DNA from: Paraniabella hibiscisoli
GTDB lineage: Bacteria; Bacteroidota; Bacteroidia; Chitinophagales; Chitinophagaceae
Length of the DNA: 64,000 nt
Assembly: GCF_022512515.1 (NCBI RefSeq)
Contig: NZ_JAKWBK010000003.1
Coordinates: 372,001-436,000, forward strand
Reading direction: 5' to 3'
Below, in pieces: positions 41,910-53,900 of the stretch. The position numbers were made by a program, and so were the translations under genes. Under the pieces are notes generated by a model that was not told where the DNA came from, ran no database searches, and was given only the letters and a program-made list of their open reading frames with translations. Numbering within the stretch: position 1 is the first letter of the stretch; the number at the start of each line of letters is the position of its first letter.

Positions 41910-44057
41910 ATGAAATTATTTTCCTGTACGGTTTTATTTCTGTTACTATCAATAGCTGGTACAACACAAACAGATAAAATTTTTATAGAGACCGATAACA
42001 CAGCCCTGGTTTACAAAATAGGAAAGAATAAAAAAGTAACCCAGGTTTACATAGGTAATAAACTATCCAGGCCAGATTATACAGACCTGAACGCCGGCCA
42101 GGAAATTTACCTGACCGCTGGTATGGATAACCAATTCGAGCCAGCCATTCGAGCCATACATAACGATGGGAATCCATCATTGGATTTGCAGTTTGACTAT
42201 TATAAACAGCGAAAAGAAGCTAATATCACTTATACGCAAATCATGTTGAAGGATCCCGCCTACCCATTTCAGGTTACGATTCACTTCAAGGCCTACAATA
42301 ATGAAGACGTTATAAAAACCTGGACTGAAATACGGCACCAGGAAAAAAGCCTGTAATGCTGACCCAGTATGCTTCATCGCTGCTGCATTTTAATGCAGGA
42401 CAGTATTGGTTAACACAATTTCACGGAGATTGGGCAAGGGAAGTGCAAATGGCAGAGGAAAAGCTTTCCAATGGTATTAAGAATATTGAAAGTAAGCTTG
42501 GAACGAGAACTAATTTTTACCAGACTCAAACTTTTATCCTTTCACTTGGTAAGCCTTCTTCAGAAAATGATGGAAAACTGATTGCAGGTACATTGGGCTG
42601 GACGGGAAATTTCAAATATACTTTTGAAGTAGATCAAAAAAATGGATTAAGGGTTATTTCAGGGATCAATCCATTTGCGTCAGAATACTATCTGGCACCA
42701 AACGAAGTATTTACAACTCCTGAATTTATTTTCACCTACTCCGCAAAGGGTAAAGGCCTGGCCAGCCGTAACCTGCATAAATGGGTTAGAAATAATGCCC
42801 TGCTGGACGGTAATGCTCCCAGGATGACCTTGCTTAATAACTGGGAAGCAACACATACCAGCTTTAATGAACAAAAGCTCACAGAGCTTTTTGAAGAAGC
42901 CCGGAAACTGGGTGTAGATCTTTTTTACTGGATGACGGCTGGTTTGGTAACAAGTATCCAAGGAATGATGACAAAGCAGGGTTGGGTGACTGGCAACCTG
43001 ATCGATCCAAACTACCTAACGGCATTGCCAAACTCATACAGGAAGCTTCGGTACGTGGAGTAAAATTTGGCATCTGGCTGGAGCCGGAAATGGTGAATCC
43101 TAAAAGTGAATTATATGAAAAACATCCTGAATGGATATTGAAACTACCCAACCGGCCCGAGAGTTATGGAAGGAATCAACTCGTTCTTGACCTTACCAAC
43201 CCTTCTGTACAGGATTTTGTATTTGGTATTGTAGATGATATGATGACCAAAAATCCGGGCATCGCTTTTATAAAATGGGATTGTAACCGAAGTATGACCA
43301 ACGCTTATTCTGCTTATCTTAAAGATCGCCAATCGCATCTTTATATTAACTATACCAAAGGTTTCTATAGTGTAATGGAACGCATCAGAAAAAAGTACCC
43401 ACATTTACCCATTATGCTATGTGCGGGCGGTGGTGGTCGTACCGACTACAAAGCACTTGAATATTTCACAGAATTCTGGCCCAGCGACAATACAGACGCG
43501 CTGGAGCGGATATTTATACAATGGGGGTATTCTTATTTTTTCCCATCCAATACTATGTCAGCACACGTCACCAGCATGGGAAAACAGTCTCTAAAATTCA
43601 GAACGGATGTAGCTATGATGGGCAAGATGGGATATGATATCCGCGTGAACAATTTTACCGAAAAAGAGCTCGAGTTTAGCAAAAATGCGGTTAAAACCTA
43701 TTCGGGGATCAGCGACATTATATGGAAAGGCAACCTTTATCGCCTGATCTCTCCCTATGATCAAAACAGGGCCGTTCTGATGTATGTTAACAACTCCCAA
43801 AGCCGGGCTGTGCTCTTTAACTATCATTTGAACCTCAGAAAAAGGATAGCTTTTCAAAAGTGCTGCTCAAAGGTTTGACACCCTCCAAAAATTACCGCAT
43901 ACGTGAGATCAATCTGCTGCCTGACACGCCGTCTACATTGCCGGATAATGACAAAATACTATCAGGAGCCTACCTTATGGAAGTAGGGATCAATATTGCC
44001 TCGGGGAAGTTACAATCTTTAACAAGCAATATTATTGAAATATCAGAAGCCAGGTAA
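41910..44057 (+). CDS. Alpha-galactosidase, GH36 (frameshifted)
   Basis: Retaining alpha-galactosidase, about 716 residues; signal peptide MKLFSCTVLFLLLSIAGTTQ. N-terminal beta-supersandwich, then the catalytic barrel: LLDDGWFGNKYPRNDDKAGL, GIWLEPEMVNPKSELYEKHP, the nucleophile Asp in FIKWDCNRSM, CAGGGGRTDYKALEYF and the acid/base region FWPSDNTDALERI. Three lost bases: A run near 42340-42346, T run near 42920-42926, and A run near 43840-43846. It is 75 bases after the six-hairpin gene, likely the same operon. It would release terminal alpha-galactose from side chains. Confidence 0.92.
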
Positions 44058-44354
44058 ATACCGCTCATCAGCTGGTACCATTTGTTTTAAAAGTATATAC
44101 AGCTTAATAATTGGCTAAATACGCTGAGCGCTAAAAAAACATTTTCATATTTTAGCTGGTTAAACGGTCAGCGCCTGAAGTTTGAAAAAAATAAAGAGAT
44201 ACTACCCCGGCCTGGTATATAGAAAAGGTAAAGCCTTTGGCCGGAAAGCCATGGGTATGGTATGCTTATCTTCCTGACTGGCATACCCAGTTGCCTTTTA
44301 CAACCCATTAATTGAGACTACGAATAGCTTAAACTATAAATGAAATAATACAAT

Positions 44355-45491
44355 ATGAAGTCAGCAAATCTATTGCTTGCCGGTGCTGTATCAGTGCTTG
44401 CTGCAACTGCCACGGCACATGCGCAGTCGTCCTCCATCCAGGCATTTAAATCGTGGCCTGAAGGAGCTTCGCCGGCAGAGATCGGAAAAAATTGCATCAC
44501 GGTTTATTGCTACACCTCATACTAATTTTAACCGCCCTACCCCTCCCAAAGTAATTACTTACCCCGAAACCTGTACCTGGTATGGCGCGCTGACTTTTGC
44601 AAAAGTAACCGGCAATAAAGCCCTGACCAGGCAACTTGCCGATCGGTTTGAACCTTTATTCGGTAGCCGCGACAGTTTGATCCCGGTTCCTGATCATGTG
44701 GATTATACCGTGTTTGGATCGGTTCCCCTGGAATTATATATGCAAACTAAAGAGGAGCGATATCTTAAGATAGGGAGGATGTTTGCAGATAAGCAATGGG
44801 GACCACCGGAAGGAAAGCGGGTCACCGCTGAGTCACACCGCTTTTATAATAAAGGGCTGACCTGGCAAACACGTTTGTGGATAGATGATATGTTTATGAT
44901 TACGGCCGTTCAATCACAGGCATTCCGTGCCACTGGCAACCCCATGTATATTACCAAGGCTGCCAGGGAAATGGTATTTTACCTGGACTCTTTACAACAG
45001 CCGAACGGCCTGTTTTACCACGCACCTGATGTCCCTTATTTCTGGGGACGTGGCGATGGCTGGATGGCGGTTGGCATGAGCGAGTTGTTACGCTCCTTAC
45101 CTAAAAATAATCCCGATCGTCCCCGTATTATGGAAGGGTATAAAAAATGATGGCTACATTGTTAAAATACCAGGCAGCCGATGGTATGTGGAGACAATTG
45201 ATCGACGACCCTGATTCATGGAAAGAAACCTCCTGTACCGGTATGTTTACCTGTGCCTTTATTACGGGGGTGAAAGAAGGATGGCTGGATAAAGCGATCT
45301 ATGCGCCTGCCGCACGCAAAGCATGGTTATCATTAATTAAATACATTAACAGCGATGGCGACATTACAGATGTATGTGAAGGAACCAATAAAAAGGACAG
45401 CCGCCAATATTATTTAGACAGAAAACGAAATACAGGAGACCTGCACGGGCAAGCGCCTTTACTATGGTGCGCCACCGCATTTTTAAGATAA
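44355..45491 (+). CDS. Unsaturated rhamnogalacturonyl hydrolase, GH105 (frameshifted)
   Basis: Removes the 4,5-unsaturated uronyl residue that lyases leave at oligosaccharide ends. Signal peptide MKSANLLLAGAVSVLAATAT; then IASRFIATPHTNFNRPTPPK, catalytic Asp region LWIDDMFMITAVQSQAF, PYFWGRGDGWMAVGMSELLR and WKETSCTGMFTCAFITGVKE. Breaks: net one extra or two missing A near 44486-44491, and one missing A near 45143-45148 (six present, seven needed). Corrected length about 378-379, normal for YteR/YesR-type GH105. Its presence implies a lyase in the same pathway. Confidence 0.9.
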
Positions 45492-45578
45492 GGATTTGAT
45501 ACCTATACAAGTAAGGATACAGTGATATATTGATCCTTAGAGGCTGTTTAAGAAGGAAAACCGGTGCATAACATTTCC

Positions 45579-45633
45579 GGTTCGTGCAGACACAAATCAG
45601 GGCCGCCGGCCATGACGCGTGTCCGCACGCGTC
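45579..45633. repeat. Paired-hairpin (REP-like) repeat, copy A
   Basis: First hairpin GGTTCGTG, loop CAGA, CACAAATC (imperfect); 15 bases; second hairpin GACGCGTG, loop TCCG, CACGCGTC (perfect, 45614-45633). Same plan as copy B at 46107-46159: two 8-bp stems with four-base loops, and GTG/CAC closing each loop. Divergent stems with conserved plan suggest a structured mobile repeat of the REP class. Confidence 0.55.
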
Positions 45634-45738
45634 GCCCGGTAATACAAAGGTCGGGCTCCCAAAAATTGGGGGCGTTCATTATTGAATGCTTAACGAAGTG
45701 TTGAAGCTGGTTGCTGAAAGCAAGCGGGAACGGCGGTA

Positions 45739-45830
45739 GTAGCATTTTTCATCTTTTGCCGGATGAATGCTACAAAATGGTAGCAAGCTTCACTGAAGCA
45801 TTTTTAGCCTGCTACGAAAAACAATGCTAC
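45739..45830. repeat. Cluster of GTAGCATT / AATGCTAC inverted repeats
   Basis: GTAGCATT at 45739 pairs with AATGCTAC at 45766; GTAGCA at 45780 pairs with TGCTAC at 45810 around an inner GCTTCA-C-TGAAGC hairpin (45787-45799); another AATGCTAC ends at 45830. The stretch can fold as a branched structure. Confidence 0.45.
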
Positions 45831-46106
45831 AAGCCGGCCGCGCCCTGAATGCCCTGATTATTTTACCCCGATTTTAACCTACACATTTTTTCCGGTAATC
45901 CTGGGATCTGTGTAAGAAATGGTCAAATGATCTGCCATGAGGCTTTTAATAAAATATTCTTAAGCAGGCTCTTATTTTATTTAAATGAAGAAGCCTCACC
46001 AGTAGCAAAGATTTGCTTTTGAGTGAGGCATTCTTTTCCTCTGATTGCTTGCTTAAACTACTATCTTATAATAAACCAACATCAATTTTATTGAATGCTT
46101 CCAATT

Positions 46107-46159
46107 GGTTTGTGGAGACACAAACCTCAGCATAGCCCTGGCCAGTGTCTGCACTGGCC
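46107..46159. repeat. Paired-hairpin (REP-like) repeat, copy B
   Basis: Two perfect hairpins: GGTTTGTG, loop GAGA, CACAAACC (46107-46126), and GGCCAGTG, loop TCTG, CACTGGCC (46140-46159), 13 bases apart. Compare copy A. No transposase or RAYT gene is present in the window. Confidence 0.6.
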
Positions 46160-46253
46160 CTAGAAAGGAGGTTAAACTATGCGCAATAATAATTTTAATA
46201 CCTGTTTATTATTACATAGCTGTAACAATACATGCACTTTACTTAACCAATAA

Positions 46254-46274
46254 ATGGTTGACAATGTCAACCAT
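46254..46274. terminator. Perfect 21-bp palindrome downstream of the cytochrome gene
   Basis: ATGGTTGACA, one base, TGTCAACCAT. It lies 22 bases beyond the stop of the minus-strand cytochrome c gene and is followed on that strand by TTTATT, so a terminator is likely. An operator is the alternative, since the loop would be short for a terminator. Confidence 0.4.
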
Positions 46275-46295
46275 CGAAACAAATAATACATCCGG

Positions 46296-46737
46296 CTATT
46301 TTTTCTTAGCCGTTAATTGTGTTACCTCATTCTTATACACCGGCGTTGCCTTGTTTCCGAAACTTCTCCTGATATAGGTTAATACATCAGCCACCTGCTG
46401 ATCGGTAAGCATTTTAAACGGAGGCATATTATTGGAATAATACTCTCCATCCAGCTCAACATGTTCCTGCAGGCCATTTTTTACTATTTTGATGAGCCGG
46501 GCCTTGTTTCCTAAAACGCCGCTGGTGCCTATCAGTGGCGGGTTTAAGTTTTGCACGCCTCCCCATCCGGCTGATGACAGGATAAACAGAACTTACGGTA
46601 AACTATTTTCCCCGGTTTGCGGACGATACAACCGGCGAAACCGAAGATGTTGCTTTTTTAACCAAAGGTTTCTTTGCTGACTGGCTAAACCCTGTAAAAC
46701 TCCCCAGTACACAAGCCAGTATTATAACTTTTCGCAT
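46296..46737 (-). CDS. Periplasmic c-type cytochrome (frameshifted)
   Basis: About 147 residues, signal peptide MRKVIILACVLGSFTGFSQS. One haem site CLSCHQPDGGG (CxxCH) and the distal methionine in YSNNMPPFKMLTDQQVADVL, the pattern of small class I cytochromes used as electron acceptors. Two lost bases: A run near 46608-46612 (GKIVYRKFCLSCH after repair) and G run near 46565. The ATG is two bases before the stop side of the dehydrogenase gene, so translationally linked; it most likely takes electrons from that enzyme. Confidence 0.85.
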
Positions 46738-46738
46738 C

Positions 46739-47996
46739 TTATTGTTTGTATTCAATTTTATAAATAGCACCTTTTACATCGTCTGTAATATAAAGCGCTC
46801 CATCGGGGCCCTGCGCTAATCCGCAAGGACGGTGCCGGGCCTGGCGGGGAGAGCGCACTTCAGACACGCCTGAAAATCCATCGGCAAAAACTTCCCAGTT
46901 CCCCGACGGCTTGCCGTTCTCAAAAGGAACAAACACCACATAATATCCTTCCTGTTTTTCAGGTGTGCGGTTCCAGGAGCCATGAAAAGCGACAAATGCA
47001 CCGTTCCTGAATCTTTCCGGGAATTGACTTCCCGTATAAAACAATAACCCGTTTGGAGCCAGATGCCCGGGAAATGCCACAACAGGATCTATATATTCTT
47101 TACTACCTTCTTTACGACCGTCTCCGCCATACTCAGGAGCCAGAATTTTTTTGCCCTGGATCTGGTCATAATAAATAAAAGGGAACCCTGCATTATCACC
47201 TTTCCTAATCATATACATACACTCAGCAGGAACTTCTGCAGACTGTTTTTGATTGTATAGTGCAGGGAAAAGATCATGCAGCTGATCCCTGCCATGTTGC
47301 ATAACAAATAGGGTATTATTCTGTGTATTCCAATCAAGCCCCACTACGTTACGTAATCCTGTTGCATAGCGAATACCGTCCTTATAGGTTTGATCGGGTT
47401 TATCACAACGAAACTGCCAGATACCTCCTGCCGAATCGAGTAAAGGACAACCGGGTATTCCCATTGATCCGGGTTGCCTGTCTTTTTCCTGGCAGGAATT
47501 GGTGGGCATACCGATGTTGACATAAATATTACCATCATTGTCCAGCACTATTGATTTTGTTTTCATGTGTCCCCATCTTTAACCCGGTTATAATCCGCTC
47601 CGGCTTATCCGGATTTAATACCTGGCCATCGGCTCCCAACTGATAACGAAAGACCTCTTCATTCGAGGATGCATACAAATAATTGTTTTTAATATAGATG
47701 CCCGTTCCTCCATAATTGCTGAACCCGCCAACAACAGCGGCCTGCCCTTTATCATTCTCTCTCAGCATTAAAATAGCTTTCCCTTGCCAGGGCTTTGCCA
47801 TTTTCACGTAAATCAATCCACCGGGCAACACCGAAAGATGCCTTGCCTTACCGGAGGTATCTATGATCTTTTTGGCAGTAAATCCCTGCGGGAGCTTTAA
47901 GCCGGCATTCGTTGTCTGGCAAAACCCTGTAAAACTTTGGCTGAGCAGCACGAGAACAATGATCCATGTGCTTATAGCAATTCTAATTTGATTCAT
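46739..47996 (-). CDS. PQQ-dependent sugar dehydrogenase, sorbosone dehydrogenase type (frameshifted)
   Basis: Periplasmic quinoprotein with a six-bladed propeller that oxidises aldoses or sorbosone-like sugars. Signal peptide then GFCQ; first blades GLKLPQGFTAKKIIDTSGKA and GGTGIYIKNNYLYASSNEEV; then DGNIYVNIGMPTNSCQEKDR, ATGLRNVVGLDWN, FHGSWNRTPEKQEGY and the last blade PCGLAQGPDGALYITDD. Net two missing bases near 47568-47580 (A and G runs), restoring GLKDGGHMKTKSI. Corrected length 419. Followed at once by a c-type cytochrome, the natural electron acceptor. PQQ synthesis genes are not in the window. Confidence 0.85.
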
Positions 47997-48125
47997 ATAT
48001 GTAGCTTGAAAATATCTATTCTTAATCGGGCAAATATGGTATGTATTTTTATAACCATGATACTACCTATCAGCAATATGTTCACTGATTTTAGCAAATT
48101 CACCCGCATCAATGCCTGGGTATAT

Positions 48126-48988
48126 TTACATGGTGTATTCTTTTTGATACATCAGCGGACTACGCCCTGTGATGATCTTAAAATATTTATGAAAGCTGGA
48201 AAAATTATTAAACCCGCTTTCGAAACACAACCGTTTCAGGCAGGTATTGGTTTCAATGAGCAGCCTGCAGGCATATCCTACCCTTAGCTCTATAAGATAC
48301 TGGGAATAGGTTTTACCGGTTCTTGCTTTAAAATACCTGCAAAAGGAATTGGGACTAATATTGGCTATTTCAGCAATTTCCTCTAAAGCTATTCTATGTT
48401 TAAAATTTTTATTGGAGTAATCAAAGATGGCCTGCAATCTTTCATTCTCGTCAGAATAGTCACTGGGTCTGAAACCTACAGAAGACAACTCCATACAATT
48501 GGGTTCTGATGAAATAATCGTTAAGGCTTCAATCATTAATAGTATACGCTGGCTTCCTTCGGCACAGGATAGCCGCTCCAGGATATCGGCAACACGGCTT
48601 CGTGCTTTGCCTGCAATTTGAAGCCCTCTTTTTGAACGTTCGAAAACGGCTCTTATTTCAATATTCTCGGGCAGGTCTAAAAAATGACTCCCCAAAAAGT
48701 TTTGAGGAAAATGGGCCACGAATACATTAACCTGATTAGCATTCTCTTCAAAAAAGAATCAGAAAAACGCCAGTAATGAGGCAGGCTGGGTCCTACCAGT
48801 ACAACATCTCCACTTTTAAAGTCTGAGATATTGTCCCCGATAAACTGTGTGCCTTCACCATTTTTAAAATAGATCAATTCAAGTTCTGCATGAAGATGCC
48901 AGCGGTTGTTTACATGGGGTACCGAATCATTTCTAAAACTAAAGGAGCTGTAAGGCTCAGTGTGCATTTTGAGTAATTGCGGTTTCAT
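48126..48988 (-). CDS. AraC-family regulator with cupin domain (frameshifted)
   Basis: About 287 residues from ATG 48988. N-terminal cupin of the AraC_binding type (NNRWHLHAELELIYFKNGEG, GDVVLVGPSLPHYWRFSDS) and a C-terminal double helix-turn-helix (IALEEIAEIANISPNSFCRY, CLKRLCFESGFNNFSSFHKY, ITGRSPLMYQKEY). One T missing near 48755-48760 restores FFEENANQVNVFVAHFPQNF. Lies between the dehydrogenase operon and susD, same strand. It probably controls the PUL or the dehydrogenase in response to a sugar, in addition to the sigma/anti-sigma pair; which one is not shown. Confidence 0.87.
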
Positions 48989-49161
48989 AAAAGCATTTTT
49001 AATTAAGCAATCATTATTAAGCAAAAGGCAAAGTATCTGTTCAGAGTTTAAACACAAGATTACAGAGCCGAATCAGAAGACAGACATTACAGGATCACCG
49101 GGGATGCGATCTTCGACCACAGGAACCTGGCAATCTCCAAGCTAATTATTCTAAAAATGTA

Positions 49162-50870
49162 TCACCAACCAGGGTTCTGAGGGTATGCCTGCCCGGTAGT
49201 AACTGCGTCAATCTGGGCTTGAGGAATGGGCCGTAGTACGTGGAATTCTTTAATATTCGCCGCCGCTTCGGGATTGTAGTTTTTTGTTTTAACCCGGTCA
49301 ATCAGTTTGTTCGTTCTAACCAGGTCCAGCCACCTGGTTAATTCACCGCACAGCTCCCTGCTCCGCTCTTCAAGAATAAAATCAAGTGAGGGTATTGCTG
49401 CTACATCCATTACAGCCGGATTTGCATTCGGATAGGCTGCCCGTCTTCTTACTATGTTGATATTTTGAAGTGCATCCGCTGCACCGGCGCCACCCATAAA
49501 TGCGGCTTCAGCAGCTATGAGGTAAGTTTCCGCCAGGCGATATACTATTACCGGTCTTATCGAAGGATAATTCATATCAGCTCTTTTAGTATCATTATAC
49601 TTTTTCATATAGGGACTTAAACTGATATTGTAGTTATTAGGAGGCATCAGTAAATACCGGGAAGCAGCAATCTGTGCAGGGGTAGCCGGTTTGCCGGGCA
49701 TAAAGATAGCTGTGTCGCCGACCGGGAATTTGGGCTGGCCAACTACAGCTCCTGCAGGAGCCCCCGGGGGAAGAGGTGCTGTCCATTTGGGTATAGATGC
49801 AGCATTATTACTATACCATACGGTTTGAAAGGTCTTGTTGTACCTGGTGTCGTTTACACGTTCGCCAAATGCGACTTCTGTTAACCATGGTGTAGGTACA
49901 CAGCGTATATAAGGTCGCCCGTACAATACATCCCTTTTCATACCACCTACATCTTCATACTTAGGCACCCACATATGGTTGAGCACATTGTCTGAACCGC
50001 CACTATTGTTTGGCCCATTATACGCCAGGTTCGATGTGTGCTGCACAGTCCAGATCACTTCATTGCTGGCTTCATTGCCTTCTGCAAAAACCTGTGCAAA
50101 ATCGGGTAAAAGCGTGAGTCCGCTTTTATTGATGGCTTCCATGGCGTTGAAGTATGCATTTTTGTAATCATCGGCTTTCTTCGCCGAAGAACCCGCCCTG
50201 GCCAGGTATACTTTAGCCAGTACATGCCAGGCTGCAGTTTTTGTTGCCTTCCCCGGTAAAACACCAGCTGATTTTGGGCTTAGTGGAAAGCTCGGTTCAG
50301 CAATAGCATCATTCAGGTCCTGGATAATAAAGTCATATATACTTCTGCCAGAGGCGTACGGGTTGCGGAAGTGACCGGAGCTGTCTGAAAATTGCGGTTC
50401 AGTGTTACGTCTCCCCAAAACTGCACCAGTAAAAAATAAAAATTAGCCCGCAGAAATTTTGCTTCAGCTACATTCCTTCCTTTCTGCTCATCTGGAAGCC
50501 CGGTTATTTTAGGCGCATACTCAATAACCCCGTTACAGGTATTGATATTGGTGTAACATTCTTTCCATATTGCCGCCACTGTTCCGTTGGAAGTATTGTA
50601 ATTGCTATTATACTTATTGATATCATTGTTACCATCCTTACCTGTATAAAATTCGTCCGTTCCGATTACGGTCATAGTAAACAGGTTCTGAGTACCCCAC
50701 AGGTTCCTGGTTCCGGCATAAGCCGCATCTAGTCCGCGTTGAAAGCCCTGTGTAGTAGCAAAGAATTCAGGTGTAAGTATTGAGTGAGGTTCCTCCCTCA
50801 ATTGCTTATTACATGCTGAAATAAAGAGGATCGACAAGAGGCTAAACAAGCAAGAGTATTTCTTTTTCAT
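49162..50870 (-). CDS. SusD/RagB-family nutrient-binding lipoprotein (frameshifted)
   Basis: Surface lipoprotein that caps a SusC transporter and binds the glycan. Start at 50870: MKKKYSCLFSLLSILFISAC with lipobox, then NKQLREEPHSILTPEFFATT. Family marks: AEAKFLRANFYFLLVQFWGD, AWHVLAKVYLARAG, the closing FILEERSRELCGELTRWLDL and the end QAIPQAQ-like RPIPQAQIDAVTTGQAYPQN. One base is missing near 50338-50345 (AEVYDFIIQDLNDA after repair). Corrected length 569. Follows susC with 81 bases between, the standard order. Ligand unknown; the adjacent enzymes suggest a uronic-acid-rich polymer. Confidence 0.93.
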
Positions 50871-50951
50871 GTTTATAATATGTTGTGGCTTCTTAAGGGA
50901 ATAAGCCGTTGTAAAATCTGGTATTGTAGAATTACCTTTCACTTGAATTAA

Positions 50952-53900
50952 TTACAGTGTAATGTTCAAACCAAAAAGAATTGAATAAGTAGCGGGCGTG
51001 TCAACGTTAATCTCACCGCGGTTGTTGCCTGCATTGATGGCTTCGGGATCAATGCCTTTGTATACATTCCGGTATTTTGAAAAGAGAATAAAAGCATCAT
51101 TGGCTGTAACATATACTCTTGCCGACCGAAGATTTAAAAATGAAGGGGGTAGATTATAGCCCAGGGTCAGGCTGCGTATTTTAACGAAAGTGCCATCAAA
51201 ATATCCTAATGTTGAGTTATTAGGCGTGTTAGTTGAGGCGGCATTAGGTTTGGGCCAAAAGTTCTCGCCATTGGTGGGTGTCCAGTAGTTTACACTGAGA
51301 TTATTATAGTTACCCTGGAACGTATTGGCAAAACCACTGTTATGCATACGGCTGGTAATAGTACTTCCAAACCGGCCAAAGGCAACAATTGTAAAATCAA
51401 AACCTTTATATGCTAACCTGTTGGTAAAACCTGCAGACCAACTGGGTTGACTTGAACCCAGAATAATCCTGTCACTTGCATTGATCTTACTATCGCCATT
51501 TACGTCTTCTACCTTGATGTTTCCAATTACAGATCCGGTTCCCGAAAGTGAAAGTCCCAGGCTTTTAGCCAATGCCGAATCTGCCGATGTATTCTGCCAG
51601 ATACCGATCTTTTTATAATCGAAGATGGTTCCTATCGGATAGCCTACAAACCTGCTATTGGTAATATCCACAGTAACACCTTCCTGAAGCTGCGTTATTT
51701 TACCCCTGTTTAAAAAGATATTGATATCTGAAGTCCAGCTTACCTTTTGCCTGCCATCACCAGCCAAATTCACTGTAGCCAATTGTATTTCTATACCTCT
51801 GTTTTCCGTTTTACCAACGTTGGTTACAATAGCATTGGGAATGCCGGAGGTAGGGGGTAAACTTTGTGGTAACAAAGAGAACTGGTGGCCTGCTTATAAA
51901 GTTCGATGGAACCCGATATCCTGTTATTAAACAGGCCAAAGTCAAGCCCCAAGTTAGTGCTGGCAGTATATTCCCAGGTTAAATTAGGATTTGGAACATC
52001 TGAAAGATAAACACGGTGGTCATCTGATCGCCGTAATTGTACACAGCTCCTGACAAGGCGCCAAGGGTTTGGTAGGGATCAATTGCAGTATTACCTACTT
52101 TCCCGTAACTCAATCTTAGTTTAAGGTTGGAGAATATACGTGTCCTGCGGATAAAATCTTCCTGTGCCAGGTTCCAGGCCAACACACCCGAAGGGAAGGC
52201 CTGGAACTGATTACCAGGTGCCAGTCTTGAAGACCCATCTGAACGTACGGTTACTGTAGCCAGGTATTTATTCTTAAAGGCATAGTTGGCACGTCCCATG
52301 AAAGAAACTATATTCCATTTGGCATAACTACCAACACCCCGCAGATTGGCACCAAACGCTGGGTTATAGTACCAAAGAGGATCAGCTACAATGTCATTAT
52401 TATCAAATTGGTTGGTTTGTCCCTGAGATTCCTGCATACTGAACAATCCTGTAAAATCAATCCTGTGTTTTTCTGCAAATGTTCTATTGTAAGTAAGAAT
52501 ATTTTCCAATGTATAATTGGTAGAAAACTCGGTACGGTTCCTTGATGTGGAAAGGCCACCCAGGTTATTAGATGTGGCGCTGGCATAATAGTTACCATAG
52601 ATATCAGAGCGTATTTCAGCACCGGCATTAAACCTGTATTTTAACCCTTTTGCGAGGTTGATATCCAGGTAGAGCGTGGTAAATGTACCAGTCCTTTTAC
52701 GGTTTTCTATTTTGGCTCCGTCTACAAAATCTCCAAGCGGATTCCATACCTGGTTGGCGCTACCGGGAACGAATCCCCATAATTTTCCGTTCTCATCATA
52801 AGGTGTGGCCAAAGGGCTGGCTCTTAAAACCTGTCCCATGGGATTGGCATTTTCACCTTTGGTAATACTATAATTATTTAACGAGCTCAATCCAACTTTT
52901 ACAGATTTACCCAGTTGCTGATCTAAGTTTAATCTTACTGAAAAACGTTCAAAAGACTGCCCCGGATAAATACCCGTTTCATTATGGTAGCCGGTTGAGA
53001 GCGCGTACTGGGTTTTGGCCGAACCTCCCGATACGCTTAATTGATGATCGGTGTTGATGCCCGTTTTATAAATTAGGTCCTGCCAATCGGTAGAACGCCC
53101 CATGTTCATAGACTCTATTTCCTGGGGAGCAAAAACACCGTCTGTTATAATAGCAGGATCATCGATCCCTGTATATTTCCTGCTGCCGTTGCTCAGGAAG
53201 TTGCCGTTGTAAGCGGCCCATTTTTTAAGCAGGGCAAATTCCGCTCCATCCATTACTTCAATCTTGCCTAAATTCTTCACATAGCCGGTATATCCGGCAT
53301 ACGATATAACCGGCTCCCCATTACGCCCACGGCGGCTGGTAACCAGTATAACACCATTGGCACCCCTCGACCCATAAATAGCCGTTGCAGAAGCATCTTT
53401 AAGTACTTCCAGAGATACAATATCATCCGGATTGAGATCGTTAATATTACCGTTATACGGAATGCCGTCCACAACGAATAAGGGGCCGTTATCAGCACTA
53501 ATAGAGCGTACGCCTCTAATACGTATTACAGGCGATGCCCCGGCTTACTGTTGCCCCTCCCTTCTGAATATCAATACCGGCTCCTCTGCCCTGCAATGCC
53601 TGTGAGAGGTTGGCAGCAGGTACCTCCCGCAATGATTTTTCATTAATGGAAGTAATAGAACCCGTAACATCCGATTTACGTTGGGTTCCATAACCCACTA
53701 CAACTACTTCATCCAGCTTCCCTTCTTCCTTCTCCAGCACAATGCCAGAACCGATAGCGGTAACTGCTATTTCCTTCGTCTTAAAACCAACTACAGAAAT
53801 AATGAGGATAGATTGCTGATCTTTCACATCAATCTGGAAGCTACCATCATCTGAGGTAACAGTACCATTCACCGTTCCTTTTTCAATAACATTGGCTCCG

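Larger units (their letters stand above)
45492..46295. other. Gene-free region rich in hairpin repeats
   Basis: An 804-base gap between convergent gene sets with local GC peaks unlike the flanks. It holds two paired-hairpin repeats, a cluster of GTAGCA/TGCTAC inverted repeats and a perfect 21-bp palindrome, each listed separately. The short open frames crossing it look like readings through the repeats. Confidence 0.6.

Noticed and set aside
45548..45745. 65-residue minus-strand open frame
   Set aside because: It reads through the REP-like hairpins and shows no conserved protein pattern.
46105..46377. 90-residue plus-strand open frame
   Set aside because: It crosses repeat copy B and the palindrome and then runs antisense over the cytochrome gene.
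49000..49161. Possible coding remnant between the AraC and susD genes
   Set aside because: No frame gives recognisable or well-composed protein text; treated as plain intergenic sequence.
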